From: an uncultured Bdellovibrio sp.
GTDB taxonomy: Bacteria > Bdellovibrionota > Bdellovibrionia > Bdellovibrionales > Bdellovibrionaceae
DNA length: 30,000 bases
Assembly: GCA_937871355.1 (NCBI GenBank)
Contig: CALMPX010000461.1
Location: 1-30,000, forward strand
Direction: 5' to 3'
Shown here piece by piece: positions 14,993-23,532 of this stretch (position 1 is its first letter; each line of letters opens with the position of its first letter). Made by a program: the position numbers and the translations under genes. The notes under the pieces were generated by a model that saw only the letters and a program-made list of their open reading frames with translations, was not told where the DNA came from and did not search any database.

Positions 14993-15004
14993 TATATCAA
15001 AAGG

Positions 15005-15688
15005 ATGTTTAAAACTCAATTCTCGATTTATTCAGGGCTTTTTCTGGTTATTTTTTTAATAACTTCTTTGTCTTTTGCCAAAACTGGAAAAAGCACAAAG
15101 GCTGATTTAAACAAAGACATCGCTGTTAAAATTTTAAAAAAATATAATTCGGCCGAAGCTGTCGAAATGCAGACTAAAAAACAAGGGACCAAAGTGACTT
15201 TAGGAACAAAAACAGAAACTGACGGGGTTTTTCTTTACTCTAAAAATAAAATTCACTTCAGCGCAGAAAAGCCGAATAAAACCGAAATCATTTATAATAA
15301 AAATGTCTGGGTGATTGAATATCCTGATTTAGAATTGGATGATAAGTCCGCACGCAAGGTTACAATATTCGATTCAAACAAAGCGCCTTTTATAAAAACC
15401 ATAGCAGAGCTTTTGTCGGCTCCGGATAAGTTTTTTACTAAAGAAACTTTAATCACAGAAAAAGACGGACAGCTTTCAATCGAATCAGATAAAATTATAA
15501 GTACAAATCTAAAGAAATTTGTTGTGGTTCTTAATACGAAAGAGCAAATCATTAGCTCCATTCTTTTAACGGATGACTTGAACACCGATACGACCTTCAG
15601 CATTCAAAAAACTGATTTTTTAAAAACTGCCCCAAAAAATAAATTTACTTATAAAAAAATTAAAACCGATGAGATTTTAAAGCCATGA
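15005..15688 (+). CDS. LolA-like outer-membrane lipoprotein carrier protein
   Basis: Probable periplasmic carrier that ferries lipoproteins from LolCDE to the outer membrane, or a related beta-barrel lipid-binding protein. The 227-residue protein has a signal peptide with a likely cut after SLSFA (residue 25). A long alternating beta pattern matching the LolA half-barrel follows: KTETDGVFLYSKNKIHFSAE, NKTEIIYNKNVWVIEYPD. Divergent sequence makes LolA versus a LolA-like paralogue hard to separate. Its TGA overlaps the ATG of rimO (ATGA). Functional relation to its neighbours is not apparent. Confidence 0.78.
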   Translation: MFKTQFSIYSGLFLVIFLITSLSFAKTGKSTKADLNKDIAVKILKKYNSAEAVEMQTKKQGTKVTLGTKTETDGVFLYSKNKIHFSAEKPNKTEIIYNKNVWVIEYPDLELDDKSARKVTIFDSNKAPFIKTIAELLSAPDKFFTKETLITEKDGQLSIESDKIISTNLKKFVVVLNTKEQIISSILLTDDLNTDTTFSIQKTDFLKTAPKNKFTYKKIKTDEILKP

Positions 15689-17064
15689 AAACGAATACAG
15701 ATATAAAAAGCGTTCCACTTAAAAAAGTTCACTTTATCAGCTTAGGTTGTCCTAAGAATTTGGTGGATAGTGAAATTATGGCGGGGACGCTCATGAAAGA
15801 TGGTTACGAAGTTGTTAGCGAAGCTGAAGATGCAGACACCGTGATCGTGAATACGTGTGGTTTTATTGAAGAATCGAAAAAAGAATCGGTGCAAAGAATT
15901 CTTGATATGTCGGCATTAAAAGAAGAAGGCAAAATTAAAAAAGTTGTTGTCGCGGGCTGCTTAACTCAGCGTTATAAAACAGACTTGGTGGAGAGCTTAC
16001 CGGAAGCTGACTTATTCGTCGGTTCTGGCGAATTCCAAAATATCGGTAAAATTTTAAAATCGCACGATGAAGGTAATAAAGCGAAAACTTTTTTTAATCT
16101 TCCAACGTATCTTCAAGAAGACACAACTCCACGTGTAAACTCACAGCCAAAACATCGAGCCTATTTAAAAATATCTGAAGGCTGTATGAAGCGCTGTGCT
16201 TTCTGCGCTATACCGTTGATCCGCGGCAACCTTCAATCGCGTACGATTAACAATGTCGTTAACGAAGCCAAGCTTTTGGTCGCTGGCGGAGTTAAAGAAC
16301 TTATTATTATTAGTCATGATTTCACGGATTACGGTTTTGATTTAACACGCAAAAATCCTGAAGCGAAAGAATCTCCGTTAGAATTATTAAAAGCTCTAAA
16401 TCAAGTCGACGGAGCCGAGTGGATTCGTTTGTTGTATTTATATCCAGACGGTATCACAGATGAAATGATTGATCTTATAAAAAATAGTTCAAAACTCGTT
16501 AAGTATTTTGATATGCCTTTACAGCATATCAATAATCACGTTTTAAAAACGATGAACCGTAAAATGACCCGCCAAGAAATCGAAGAGGCTTTACGTAAAA
16601 TACGCACGAACATTCCAGAAGCGGTTATACGGACTCAGTTTATTGTTGGTTTCCCTGGTGAAACTGAAGAACAATTTGAAGAACTATTAGCTTTTATTGC
16701 AGAACAAAAGTTTGATCGCGTAGGTTGTTTCCAGTATTCACCAGAAGAAAGTACTCCCGGCGGAAAGATGGAAAACCAAATCGACGAAGCCACAAAACAA
16801 CGCCGTTACCAGGCGGTCATGGAAGTTCAACAAAACATTTCTCGCGAAAAACATCGTGCTTTCATAGGTAAAACTGTCGAAGTTTTAGTTGAGGGTTACA
16901 GCGAGGAAACGGATTTGCTATTACAAGGGCGCACATCGCAACAAGCTCCAGAAATTGATGGCATTGTTTTGATTAATGACGGTCAGGCTAAAATAGGTGA
17001 TATGGTTAAAGTAAAAATAACAGACAGTATGGAATATGACCTCATCGGAGAAATAGTCGACTAA
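15685..17064 (+). CDS. rimO: Ribosomal protein S12 methylthiotransferase RimO
   Basis: Radical-SAM enzyme adding a methylthio group to a conserved Asp of ribosomal protein S12. The 459-residue protein has the three-domain plan. The N-terminal MTTase domain carries the Cys22, Cys58 and Cys92 cluster (SLGCPKN, NTCGFIEESK, AGCLTQRY). The radical SAM domain has Cys167-x3-Cys171-x2-Cys174 in EGCMKRCAFC. A C-terminal TRAM domain follows. SLGCPKNLVDSE separates RimO from MiaB. In the segment usually reading AQDTTxYG this protein has SHDFTDYG. It overlaps the LolA-like gene by 4 bp and converges with the TPR gene, 2 bp between stops. Confidence 0.95.
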   Translation: MKTNTDIKSVPLKKVHFISLGCPKNLVDSEIMAGTLMKDGYEVVSEAEDADTVIVNTCGFIEESKKESVQRILDMSALKEEGKIKKVVVAGCLTQRYKTDLVESLPEADLFVGSGEFQNIGKILKSHDEGNKAKTFFNLPTYLQEDTTPRVNSQPKHRAYLKISEGCMKRCAFCAIPLIRGNLQSRTINNVVNEAKLLVAGGVKELIIISHDFTDYGFDLTRKNPEAKESPLELLKALNQVDGAEWIRLLYLYPDGITDEMIDLIKNSSKLVKYFDMPLQHINNHVLKTMNRKMTRQEIEEALRKIRTNIPEAVIRTQFIVGFPGETEEQFEELLAFIAEQKFDRVGCFQYSPEESTPGGKMENQIDEATKQRRYQAVMEVQQNISREKHRAFIGKTVEVLVEGYSEETDLLLQGRTSQQAPEIDGIVLINDGQAKIGDMVKVKITDSMEYDLIGEIVD

Positions 17065-17066
17065 GA

Positions 17067-18218
17067 CTATTTCTTACATTTTTGTATTTCATCAAAATAC
17101 AAATTTGCTAAATCACTTTTTTGACTTTTTAAACTATTCGCAGCGGCCGACATCTCGATCAACGGCTGCAGGCCTCGTTTACAACTCTCTTTAAATTCCT
17201 CTAAGGCCTCTTTAAATAAATTTTGTTTTAAATAAGTATTAGCTAAGCCTAGACGTGCCCGTTTCGATTCAGGCTTAATGCTAACTGAAGTCTTAAACTG
17301 CTCAATCGCTTTGGCAAAATCGTTATTTAGGTAGTAGCTTTCCGCCAAACAGGTTGAGGCATATTCTGTCGGTTTAAGTTTAAGTGATTTTTCAAAACTT
17401 TTAATCGCTTCTTTATATTTTTCCTGATCGCGCTGAGAAATTCCAATATAAATATCGGCCATATTGTTTTTTGAATCTTTTTTCTGAAGCTGATGACAGT
17501 GTTTAGTTACATTGGTGTGATCAGCATTTAATGCAGCACTTTGACATAAAAACTCAGAGTAGTTTTTTTTAGGATTCATTTTTTCTAGATCTTCATAAAC
17601 CAAAACGGCATCCGAAAAATAGCCGAGTATAATATAAACATCAGCCAGTTTTTCCAAAGCCAAGATATCTTGTGGATGTGTTTCTAAGTATTTATTTAAG
17701 TTATTTTTAGCTAACTTTGGAAGCTTTTTATGTAAATCAATATCCGTAGAAATAAGCATACGATCTGTTTGGTTTAAAAGAACGCCATCACGTAAGAATA
17801 ATTCTTCGGCTTTGGTATAATTATCTTGTTTAATGTATTCACGAATGAGTAAGGATTTAATTTGTTGTATTTGTTCAGCGTTTTTAGCCGCCACCGCTTT
17901 TTCCAATTTATTTTGAATAAGCTCAAGTCGTTTATTTTTAACAACAGCACTGAGGGAAACAGGAGTTTCTTCGTCAAACACGCAAATTGATTTGAATTCA
18001 TAAATTTTTTTAACAGGCGCCATATGTGGATCACCGCTGGTCGCTGGTGTAGAAGTGGGCGTGCCTGGCGGCGTATTTGGAGTAATCGAAATAGGAGGAG
18101 CGCCGGTGCCAGAGGGTAAGCTTATTGTCTGTGCGTGACTCAGATTGAGACATAACAAGCTGAATCCGGTAAAAATGGCGATAGAAAACCGTAACATATT
18201 CATACAGTTATTATTCAT
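17067..18218 (-). CDS. Secreted TPR-repeat protein
   Basis: A 383-residue predicted periplasmic or envelope protein of unknown role. The signal peptide probably ends LSHA (residue 29). A proline/threonine-rich linker (about 30-65) follows. From about residue 95 to the end there are tandem 34-residue helical repeats of TPR type, e.g. NMADIYIGISQRDQEKYKEA and ASTCLAESYYLNNDFAKAIE. TPR arrays act as protein-binding scaffolds. Three in-frame ATGs (codons 1, 6, 8) make the exact start uncertain; the first leaves a GGAT six nt upstream. The start codon is only 20 bp from that of the divergent prepilin-like gene, so the two could be related in regulation or function, but nothing in either sequence proves it. 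Confidence 0.8.
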   Translation of the reverse strand: MNNNCMNMLRFSIAIFTGFSLLCLNLSHAQTISLPSGTGAPPISITPNTPPGTPTSTPATSGDPHMAPVKKIYEFKSICVFDEETPVSLSAVVKNKRLELIQNKLEKAVAAKNAEQIQQIKSLLIREYIKQDNYTKAEELFLRDGVLLNQTDRMLISTDIDLHKKLPKLAKNNLNKYLETHPQDILALEKLADVYIILGYFSDAVLVYEDLEKMNPKKNYSEFLCQSAALNADHTNVTKHCHQLQKKDSKNNMADIYIGISQRDQEKYKEAIKSFEKSLKLKPTEYASTCLAESYYLNNDFAKAIEQFKTSVSIKPESKRARLGLANTYLKQNLFKEALEEFKESCKRGLQPLIEMSAAANSLKSQKSDLANLYFDEIQKCKK

Positions 18219-18238
18219 ATAATCCGATAAATAATCTA

Positions 18239-19162
18239 GTGAAACTCTTTAAAAAATACTCTTTTCGGACTAAACTTCCGCGTAGCTTGAAGCTTCATCG
18301 ATCTGATGAATCAGGACAGGCTATGATCGAGTATATTTTGGTCGTGATCATCGCAGTGACAATGTTGTTTTTGGCTAAAAGTCTTTTTTCGAACATGAAC
18401 AAATATATTTCTGGATATGTCGGCGGATATTTTAAATGTTTGATGGTTCAAGGCGAACTTCCGGCCTTAGGCGTTTCCGATGGAGACCTCAGTAAACACA
18501 CCGGTGCCGGCTATAAGTGTTCAGCCTCTTTAGATAAAACTCCTATCGCCAGTCAAGATGGAGGCGGAACCAAAAACATAGGAACAACTACGCCGCTTTC
18601 GTCAGAAGTCCCGAAAGGCTCAACCAAAGCGACGGCAAGCAGTCGAGCCGGATTGAGTTCACCCTCGTCCTCTTCGAAAAAAAGCGCAACTCAGCGCCGA
18701 AATAATAATAATTCCAGCGATGATGGTGATGATTCGACGAAATTCAGTTCGAATCTTCGCAATCGATCTGATGCCTACAGTTCATCAGATAGCGAAGGAG
18801 ATGATAACGTCAGATCTATTCCGATGGCACGGCGTGATTTAGACGCTGATAAATCACAGGCTTATCGCCCAGTGACGGGAAAAATGGAAGAGTCCATTAA
18901 GAAAAACACCCGCGGAGGGGGTCTGGAGCGTCGGCAAAACGTCACCCAAAAGATTTCCTTAGCTGAAGCTGATATCCGGCCTGGGCCTCGAAGATCTATG
19001 TTTAACCCGCCTCAGCGTAGCGTAGCGACGATGACGGAGGAACCCGAGATGGAGATAGGCTTTGGCTACTTCATGAAGTGGATTATGATTGCCGGAATCG
19101 GGATTGCGATTTTTATTTTCTTCGGCGGACAGATTATGAACTACAACAACTCGGATAGTTAG
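18239..19162 (+). CDS. Flp/TadE-like prepilin-motif protein with a second, C-terminal membrane segment
   Basis: A 307-residue protein I do not recognise as a whole. A basic leader of 26 residues ends at Gly26, followed by QAMIEY and a hydrophobic run to about residue 47. This fits the prepilin-peptidase motif of Flp pilins and TadE-like pseudopilins (G, four residues, then Glu-Tyr). Residues ~85-270 are low-complexity and charged: Ser runs, Asn4, acidic SSSDSEGDD, then basic RRxxx stretches, likely disordered. A second strong hydrophobic segment lies at about 276-297 (WIMIAGIGIAIFIFF). Flp pilins are only 50-80 residues, so this is not a standard pilin. The start is a GTG without a ribosome site. 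An internal ATG at 18323 has a good AGGA 6 nt upstream but would remove the leader and cleavage site. Confidence 0.7.
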   Translation: MKLFKKYSFRTKLPRSLKLHRSDESGQAMIEYILVVIIAVTMLFLAKSLFSNMNKYISGYVGGYFKCLMVQGELPALGVSDGDLSKHTGAGYKCSASLDKTPIASQDGGGTKNIGTTTPLSSEVPKGSTKATASSRAGLSSPSSSSKKSATQRRNNNNSSDDGDDSTKFSSNLRNRSDAYSSSDSEGDDNVRSIPMARRDLDADKSQAYRPVTGKMEESIKKNTRGGGLERRQNVTQKISLAEADIRPGPRRSMFNPPQRSVATMTEEPEMEIGFGYFMKWIMIAGIGIAIFIFFGGQIMNYNNSDS

Positions 19163-19192
19163 CTCTTTTGGTGGAAGTTTTACGCTAACTAT
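19155..19192 (+). repeat. 9-bp perfect inverted repeat over the stop of the prepilin-like gene
   Basis: ATAGTTAGC (19155-19163) and its exact reverse complement GCTAACTAT (19184-19192) flank a 20-nt spacer. The left arm contains the TAG stop. There is no T-run after the right arm, so it is not a typical rho-independent terminator. It could be an mRNA 3'-end stabilising stem or chance. Confidence 0.35.
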
Positions 19193-19360
19193 GTAAGAAA
19201 TAGTCGTTCAATTGTCACCCAAAATGCGAATGATACTAGATAGATAGACCATAGATCAAATGCCTGGTTGTCTTGCACCAAATATATAATATACAAAGCT
19301 CAAGATCCTTATTGTAACTTTATTAAATTTAGAAAATAACGTTGTTCATAGGGGTATATT

Positions 19361-19804
19361 TTGTTTGAAATCGTAGGTCATTCTCAGATCAAAATTTTTA
19401 CATTAAAACAAGTCGAAGATTTGTTGCCATTGGTTTATCGTGTGACCGAAGAATACAGCAAAGACGTTAAATATCTCATGGCCTGTGTTGATGCGATGCC
19501 CGACAAAAACTCTTCGCGTTCACTTGAGCTTCAAGATGAAATTAATGATCACATTCAAAAGTGGCAGAACAAAATTGAACGTTTAGGTGGTAAGCCTAAA
19601 GGTTTGTGGTTGGCCGACTTTGACAATGGTCAAGGCTATTTCTGCTGGAAATTTCCAGAGACAGAAATTAAATTTCACCATGGTTATCAAGATGGCTTTA
19701 CCGGTCGTAAACCATTGGAGAACAGCGTTGAAAATAATCTGATTGATAAAAGCGCCACAAAGTCAGAAACTAACAACCATGAGAATAGCCCTAGCCCAAA
19801 TTAA
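19361..19804 (+). CDS. DUF2203-family protein
   Basis: A 147-residue cytoplasmic protein of unknown function. It matches the DUF2203 pattern: IFTLKQVEDLLPLVYRVTEE at the start, a helical coiled region, then GLWLADF, YFCWKFPETEIKFHH and GYQDGFTGRKPL. The last ~25 residues are polar and low in complexity. They overlap the start of nadE by 26 bp in another frame. Translation starts at a TTG with AGGGG 6 nt upstream. The overlap with NAD synthetase suggests co-expression, but no functional tie is established. Confidence 0.82.
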   Translation: MFEIVGHSQIKIFTLKQVEDLLPLVYRVTEEYSKDVKYLMACVDAMPDKNSSRSLELQDEINDHIQKWQNKIERLGGKPKGLWLADFDNGQGYFCWKFPETEIKFHHGYQDGFTGRKPLENSVENNLIDKSATKSETNNHENSPSPN

Positions 19805-21383
19805 TTCCACTCTTGGTGATTTTGAATCGAATAAAAATAAAATCATAGAATCTATTTCATCTCTTGCGGCAAAAAAAGCCGAAATGATTATTTTTCCCGA
19901 AGGCTCTTTGTTTGGATATCATCCATTTGATTTATTAGAGCGTGACACGCTTGTTACGCAACAAATTAAAGCTTTAAGGCAAATTATAAAAACTATTCCA
20001 AAGAATATTTATGTATTGATTGGTGGGTTTGAAAAAAACACCGGTCGAGGTCGTCCTTACTTCAATGCGGCATTTTTATGTACAAAGAATAAAATTGTTC
20101 GAAGTTTTCATAAGGAACTGTTGCCGACAGGAGATGTGTTTGATGAAGCTCGTTTTATTGAACCAGGAAAGATCAAAGATAATTATTTTAAACTAAACGG
20201 AAAAAATTTTTTATTAACGATCTGCGAAGATATTTGGGCTTGGGATTCAATTTACGCTGAAAATCCACTTAAAAAACTGCCTCGAAAAAAATTAGATTTA
20301 ATTATTAATATGAGCGCTTCTCCTTTTCATAAAGGAAAATTAGCCCTGCGCCTCGGGACGGCACAAAAAACCGCGCGCCATTTAAAAGCTCCTATCGCTT
20401 ATGTCAATATGGTCGGAGCTCAGGATGAAATCATCTACGATGGACAAAGTTTTATTTTAGATAAACAAGGAAAACTGATTCATAAGATGATGTCGTTCGA
20501 AGAAGATGCGAATATTTATGATTTGTCATCGCAAGAAAGCTGGAATCGAACAGCGGCGAAAGAAACAGAAACAGAACAGCTTCGTAAGGCCTTGGTTTTG
20601 GGAATCAAAGATTTCACATCTAAAACGGAAATCGGCAAAGTCCACCTTGGTTTATCTGGAGGGATCGATTCGGCGTTGGTGGCGGTCTTAGCGGTGGATG
20701 CATTAGGATCAAACAACGTGAAATTATTCGCACTTCCTACGCAGTTTAATTTAAGCAAAAGTTTTCAAGTGGCCCAGCAGTTAGCCAACAACATTGGTGT
20801 AGAACTTAAAGATATCAGTATTCAGTCGACGTTTGAGCATATTAAAAATATTATTGATGACGAATTTAAAATCAATCAATTTTCGTTAACTCACGAAAAC
20901 CTTCAAGCGCGTATTCGTGGATTATTCTTGATGGCTTACTCGAACTTCTCAGGAAGTATGTTATTAACTACGGGTAATAAATCAGAATACGCCACGGGCT
21001 ATGCCACGCTTTACGGCGATATGTGCGGAGGCCTTGCGGTCATCGGAGATTTAACTAAAAAAGAAGTGGTCGAACTGTGTAAGCTCTATAATCGTGAATC
21101 AGAGGTTATTCCAGAGTTCATTATAACTCGTCCACCGTCTGCTGAATTAAAGCCCGATCAAAAAGATCAAGACTCGTTACCACCGTATGATTTATTAGAT
21201 CAGTCAGTGGTGAACTTGGTGGAAAAAAAGAAACCAACAAAGACGAAAATCGATCAATGGTTATTGGGCCAGTTGATGAAGACTGAATTTAAACGTTGGC
21301 AGGCGGCGCCGATTCTTAAGATAAGCTCTCACTCTTTTGGTCGCGGTCGTCGCTATCCGGTGGCACACAAAGCCAAAGGCTAA
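19779..21383 (+). CDS. nadE: Glutamine-dependent NAD+ synthetase
   Basis: Last step of NAD synthesis: amidation of deamido-NAD using glutamine and ATP. The 534-residue protein has an N-terminal nitrilase-type glutaminase with the complete Glu41-Lys112-Cys149 triad (FPEGSLFGY, KELLPTGDVFDE, ICEDIW). A C-terminal ATP pyrophosphatase domain carries SGGIDS (293-298) and TGNKSEYATGYATLYGD. ITRPPSAELKPDQKDQDSLP is the usual substrate-loop signature. The ATG at 19779 begins MRIALAQINSTLGDF, matching the family. An upstream in-frame TTG (19743) would add 12 residues without homology. Together with NadD 6 kb upstream, the window encodes the last two steps of NAD synthesis. Confidence 0.96.
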   Translation: MRIALAQINSTLGDFESNKNKIIESISSLAAKKAEMIIFPEGSLFGYHPFDLLERDTLVTQQIKALRQIIKTIPKNIYVLIGGFEKNTGRGRPYFNAAFLCTKNKIVRSFHKELLPTGDVFDEARFIEPGKIKDNYFKLNGKNFLLTICEDIWAWDSIYAENPLKKLPRKKLDLIINMSASPFHKGKLALRLGTAQKTARHLKAPIAYVNMVGAQDEIIYDGQSFILDKQGKLIHKMMSFEEDANIYDLSSQESWNRTAAKETETEQLRKALVLGIKDFTSKTEIGKVHLGLSGGIDSALVAVLAVDALGSNNVKLFALPTQFNLSKSFQVAQQLANNIGVELKDISIQSTFEHIKNIIDDEFKINQFSLTHENLQARIRGLFLMAYSNFSGSMLLTTGNKSEYATGYATLYGDMCGGLAVIGDLTKKEVVELCKLYNRESEVIPEFIITRPPSAELKPDQKDQDSLPPYDLLDQSVVNLVEKKKPTKTKIDQWLLGQLMKTEFKRWQAAPILKISSHSFGRGRRYPVAHKAKG

Positions 21384-21392
21384 GTTTCATGT

Positions 21393-22004
21393 CTAAAGCA
21401 TGAATCCCATTTGCTTAGGGACACGCTCGATTTGTGGAAATTTAAATTCAGGTTTACCCGTCAATGAAACTAAATTTTCAATCGCCGGCGCTTTGCCGCC
21501 AATAGAGATACGCTTAGTCATCTCGATAAATAAACGTCCGCAGTAAGTCGCGTCTTCTTCAGCACGGTGGAAGTTAGACGATGGAATTTTTAAGTGTTGA
21601 ACCAAAGTACCTAATTTGTAATTTGGAAGCCCTGGGAAAACCTTGCGTGCAATCGGCAGAGTATCAAGGACAACACCTCGCGGAGCTAAGACCTCATGAC
21701 GTTTAATATCAGCTAAAAGAAATTGAGAATCGAATGGCGCATTGTGAGCGACCATGGGTAAGTCTTGGCAAAATTCAGCAAATGAAGGAAGGATGTCCTC
21801 AATTAATGGTTTATCAAAAACCATGTCATCAGAAATTCCATTCACGGCGGATGCACCAGCAGGAATTGATCGCATTGGGTTGATTAGAGTCGAAAAAACA
21901 GACTCGACCTCGTGGTTATTAAATAATACCGCACCAATTTCGACGATTCTGTCGGCACCGGGTACAGTTCCTGTTGTTTCTAAGTCAAAAGCTATGAATC
22001 TCAT
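21393..22004 (-). CDS. DnaQ-like 3'-5' exonuclease (DEDDh)
   Basis: A 203-residue exonuclease of the DNA polymerase III epsilon superfamily. All DEDDh residues are present: Asp7 and Glu9 (FDLETTG), Asp92 (HNAPFDSQFL), His146 and Asp151 (FHRAEEDA). It could be the proofreading subunit or a free-standing repair/turnover nuclease. It lacks an obvious polymerase- or UvrC-type extension. I start at the ATG at 22004 (MRFIAFDLETTG), because the 15 extra upstream residues are cysteine-rich, unlike the family, and would overlap the ferredoxin start. It converges with nadE (9 bp apart) and diverges from the ferredoxin with 23 bp between starts. Confidence 0.9.
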   Translation of the reverse strand: MRFIAFDLETTGTVPGADRIVEIGAVLFNNHEVESVFSTLINPMRSIPAGASAVNGISDDMVFDKPLIEDILPSFAEFCQDLPMVAHNAPFDSQFLLADIKRHEVLAPRGVVLDTLPIARKVFPGLPNYKLGTLVQHLKIPSSNFHRAEEDATYCGRLFIEMTKRISIGGKAPAIENLVSLTGKPEFKFPQIERVPKQMGFML

Positions 22005-22027
22005 GTCTTTTTTGATACAGATAAAAC

Positions 22028-22375
22028 ATGACCGTTTCAAGAAAAACACTCACGTTAGCCGAAACTTTCTTTCAAGAAGAAGCTAAACTCGAAATAGATG
22101 TAAAAAGCTCAAGCCCAGTGACATTACTTGATATTTTTAACGCCAATAAAATAAGCATTAATCAGTCTTGCGGCGGAAATGGAACATGTGGAACGTGCCG
22201 TGTGGAAATCATGCAAAAAACTGATTATCTAAAACCTCAATCACACCACGAAATCGAGATCTCCCAAGAGCTGGTTTTACGACCGCGGGAGCGCCTCTCG
22301 TGCCAAGCCGAAATTGATCAAGCTTCTAAAGAAATTGATTTGATCGTTAAAATTGTGAACGAAGTCATCGATTAA
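22028..22375 (+). CDS. [2Fe-2S] ferredoxin, adrenodoxin type
   Basis: A 115-residue soluble electron carrier. Cluster ligands are Cys48-x5-Cys54-x2-Cys57 (SCGGNGTCGTC) and Cys92 (RLSCQ), the spacing of adrenodoxin/vertebrate-type [2Fe-2S] ferredoxins rather than plant type. The redox partner is not in the window. Its start is 23 bp from that of the divergent exonuclease, and its stop overlaps the stop of the convergent PHP-like gene by 4 bp (22372-22375). No clear ribosome site precedes the ATG. Confidence 0.88.
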   Translation: MTVSRKTLTLAETFFQEEAKLEIDVKSSSPVTLLDIFNANKISINQSCGGNGTCGTCRVEIMQKTDYLKPQSHHEIEISQELVLRPRERLSCQAEIDQASKEIDLIVKIVNEVID

Positions 22376-23532
22376 TTAATGTAGAAATTGTTAGTGAAAA
22401 TCCAAGTTAACCATTTGTCGGCATCAGGAAAGGGTAGGCGAGCACTGACGCGGACTTGTATTCTGTAAACGCCCGGTTCAGACAGAGGGAAATCTCCACT
22501 CGATGTATTGCGATGGTCGACGCGTTCGCCATTTTTATACAAAACGACTTCATGATAAACATTGGGTTCTTTCGGTAGTTTAAAAAAGAGTCGTTGAGTT
22601 GAATTAAACGAAGTCTTTTCTCCCATAAAAGTGTACACATTGTCGCGCTTCGAAATCACGTAAGCTTCAAAGCCAGCTGAATCACCTAAAGTATCAATCG
22701 TTACGTAAAACGATCCGGCTTTTAGCGCATTGAAAATGGCACGCTTGTCGTTTTCCATGTTGCTGGACAATTCAGATGTCATTAACAGACGTTCACTCGC
22801 AATATTGAAAACATTTTCATAGCTTGGAAATTTAATCAGCCAATTCGTTATAGGAACGGCCTTGGCTGTGGCCTCAGAGGATAAATAGAGGTTTAATTTT
22901 TTTTTCTGAGACATTTGGTCGAAAATACGAAGTTCTTCATCTGGATCTCGATACAGGCGCAACAAAGCGAGTCGTGGATTGAAGGGATAAAACAACAGAC
23001 TCCAGAGAGTAGAAACTTTTTTATTGATCCATACTTTGTTGGCTAAATTTTTTAAATTAATAACATCTAACCCGTCTGCAAATTCGACGGGTTTAAGCTG
23101 TGTATTCATATGATCAATGACGATGACATCCTGAGGGTAGTTTTCCAGAAACGTTGAATTAGAGTAATTAATAGCCGTCTTATTTAAGGCAGAATAAACC
23201 GTGTATGAATTTTCATTGTTTATAATTTTAGCCCCGAAGAGCTGGCCCACATTCATCACATAGCGGTCGTGATCTAAGTTAACAGTCGGGTTAAGATCAG
23301 TAAATAAAATGAACTTGGACTGAGAGCGCTTAGATTCTTCTGATATAGAACTATACGTACCAGAACCTATTGAAATATTTGAATAGATATTTTGATGCAG
23401 CTTATAGTTATAAAAAATAGTTGTTCCTTTTATTTCTCGCCCGAATAAATCAAACTTATATTGCGAAAGATAAAATCCAAAAGTGATGTAGGCCAAAAAC
23501 AAAGCGCTGATTGAAATAAAAAATCTATTCAT
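22372..23532 (-). CDS. Membrane-anchored protein with a degenerate PHP-like domain
   Basis: A 386-residue protein. An uncleaved N-terminal membrane helix (about 4-22) leads to a presumably periplasmic body. Residues ~48-300 follow the layout of polymerase-histidinol-phosphatase (PHP) phosphoesterases without the metal ligands. SNISIGSGTYSS stands where HxHxxxSDG is expected, FTDLNPT (77-83) for (I/L)TDHNxx, VIDHMNT (138-144) for the HP strand, FADGLDVINL for the DGxExxN strand, and LYLSSEATA for gSDAH. AIFNALKAGSFYVTID (about 285-300) matches the segment that closes such domains. A beta-rich tail follows, with EPGVYRIQVRV. It is likely catalytically dead and perhaps a binding protein. It overlaps the glycosyltransferase gene upstream by 8 bp, suggesting joint function in the envelope. 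The PHP assignment is my reading of weak motifs. Confidence 0.6.
   Translation of the reverse strand: MNRFFISISALFLAYITFGFYLSQYKFDLFGREIKGTTIFYNYKLHQNIYSNISIGSGTYSSISEESKRSQSKFILFTDLNPTVNLDHDRYVMNVGQLFGAKIINNENSYTVYSALNKTAINYSNSTFLENYPQDVIVIDHMNTQLKPVEFADGLDVINLKNLANKVWINKKVSTLWSLLFYPFNPRLALLRLYRDPDEELRIFDQMSQKKKLNLYLSSEATAKAVPITNWLIKFPSYENVFNIASERLLMTSELSSNMENDKRAIFNALKAGSFYVTIDTLGDSAGFEAYVISKRDNVYTFMGEKTSFNSTQRLFFKLPKEPNVYHEVVLYKNGERVDHRNTSSGDFPLSEPGVYRIQVRVSARLPFPDADKWLTWIFTNNFYIN

Noticed and set aside
19261..19300. TTGCAC and TATAAT as a sigma-70 promoter for the DUF2203-nadE unit
   Set aside because: The two boxes are only 6 nt apart, and no good -35 lies at 16-18 nt from the TATAAT. 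A promoter is likely nearby but not shown.
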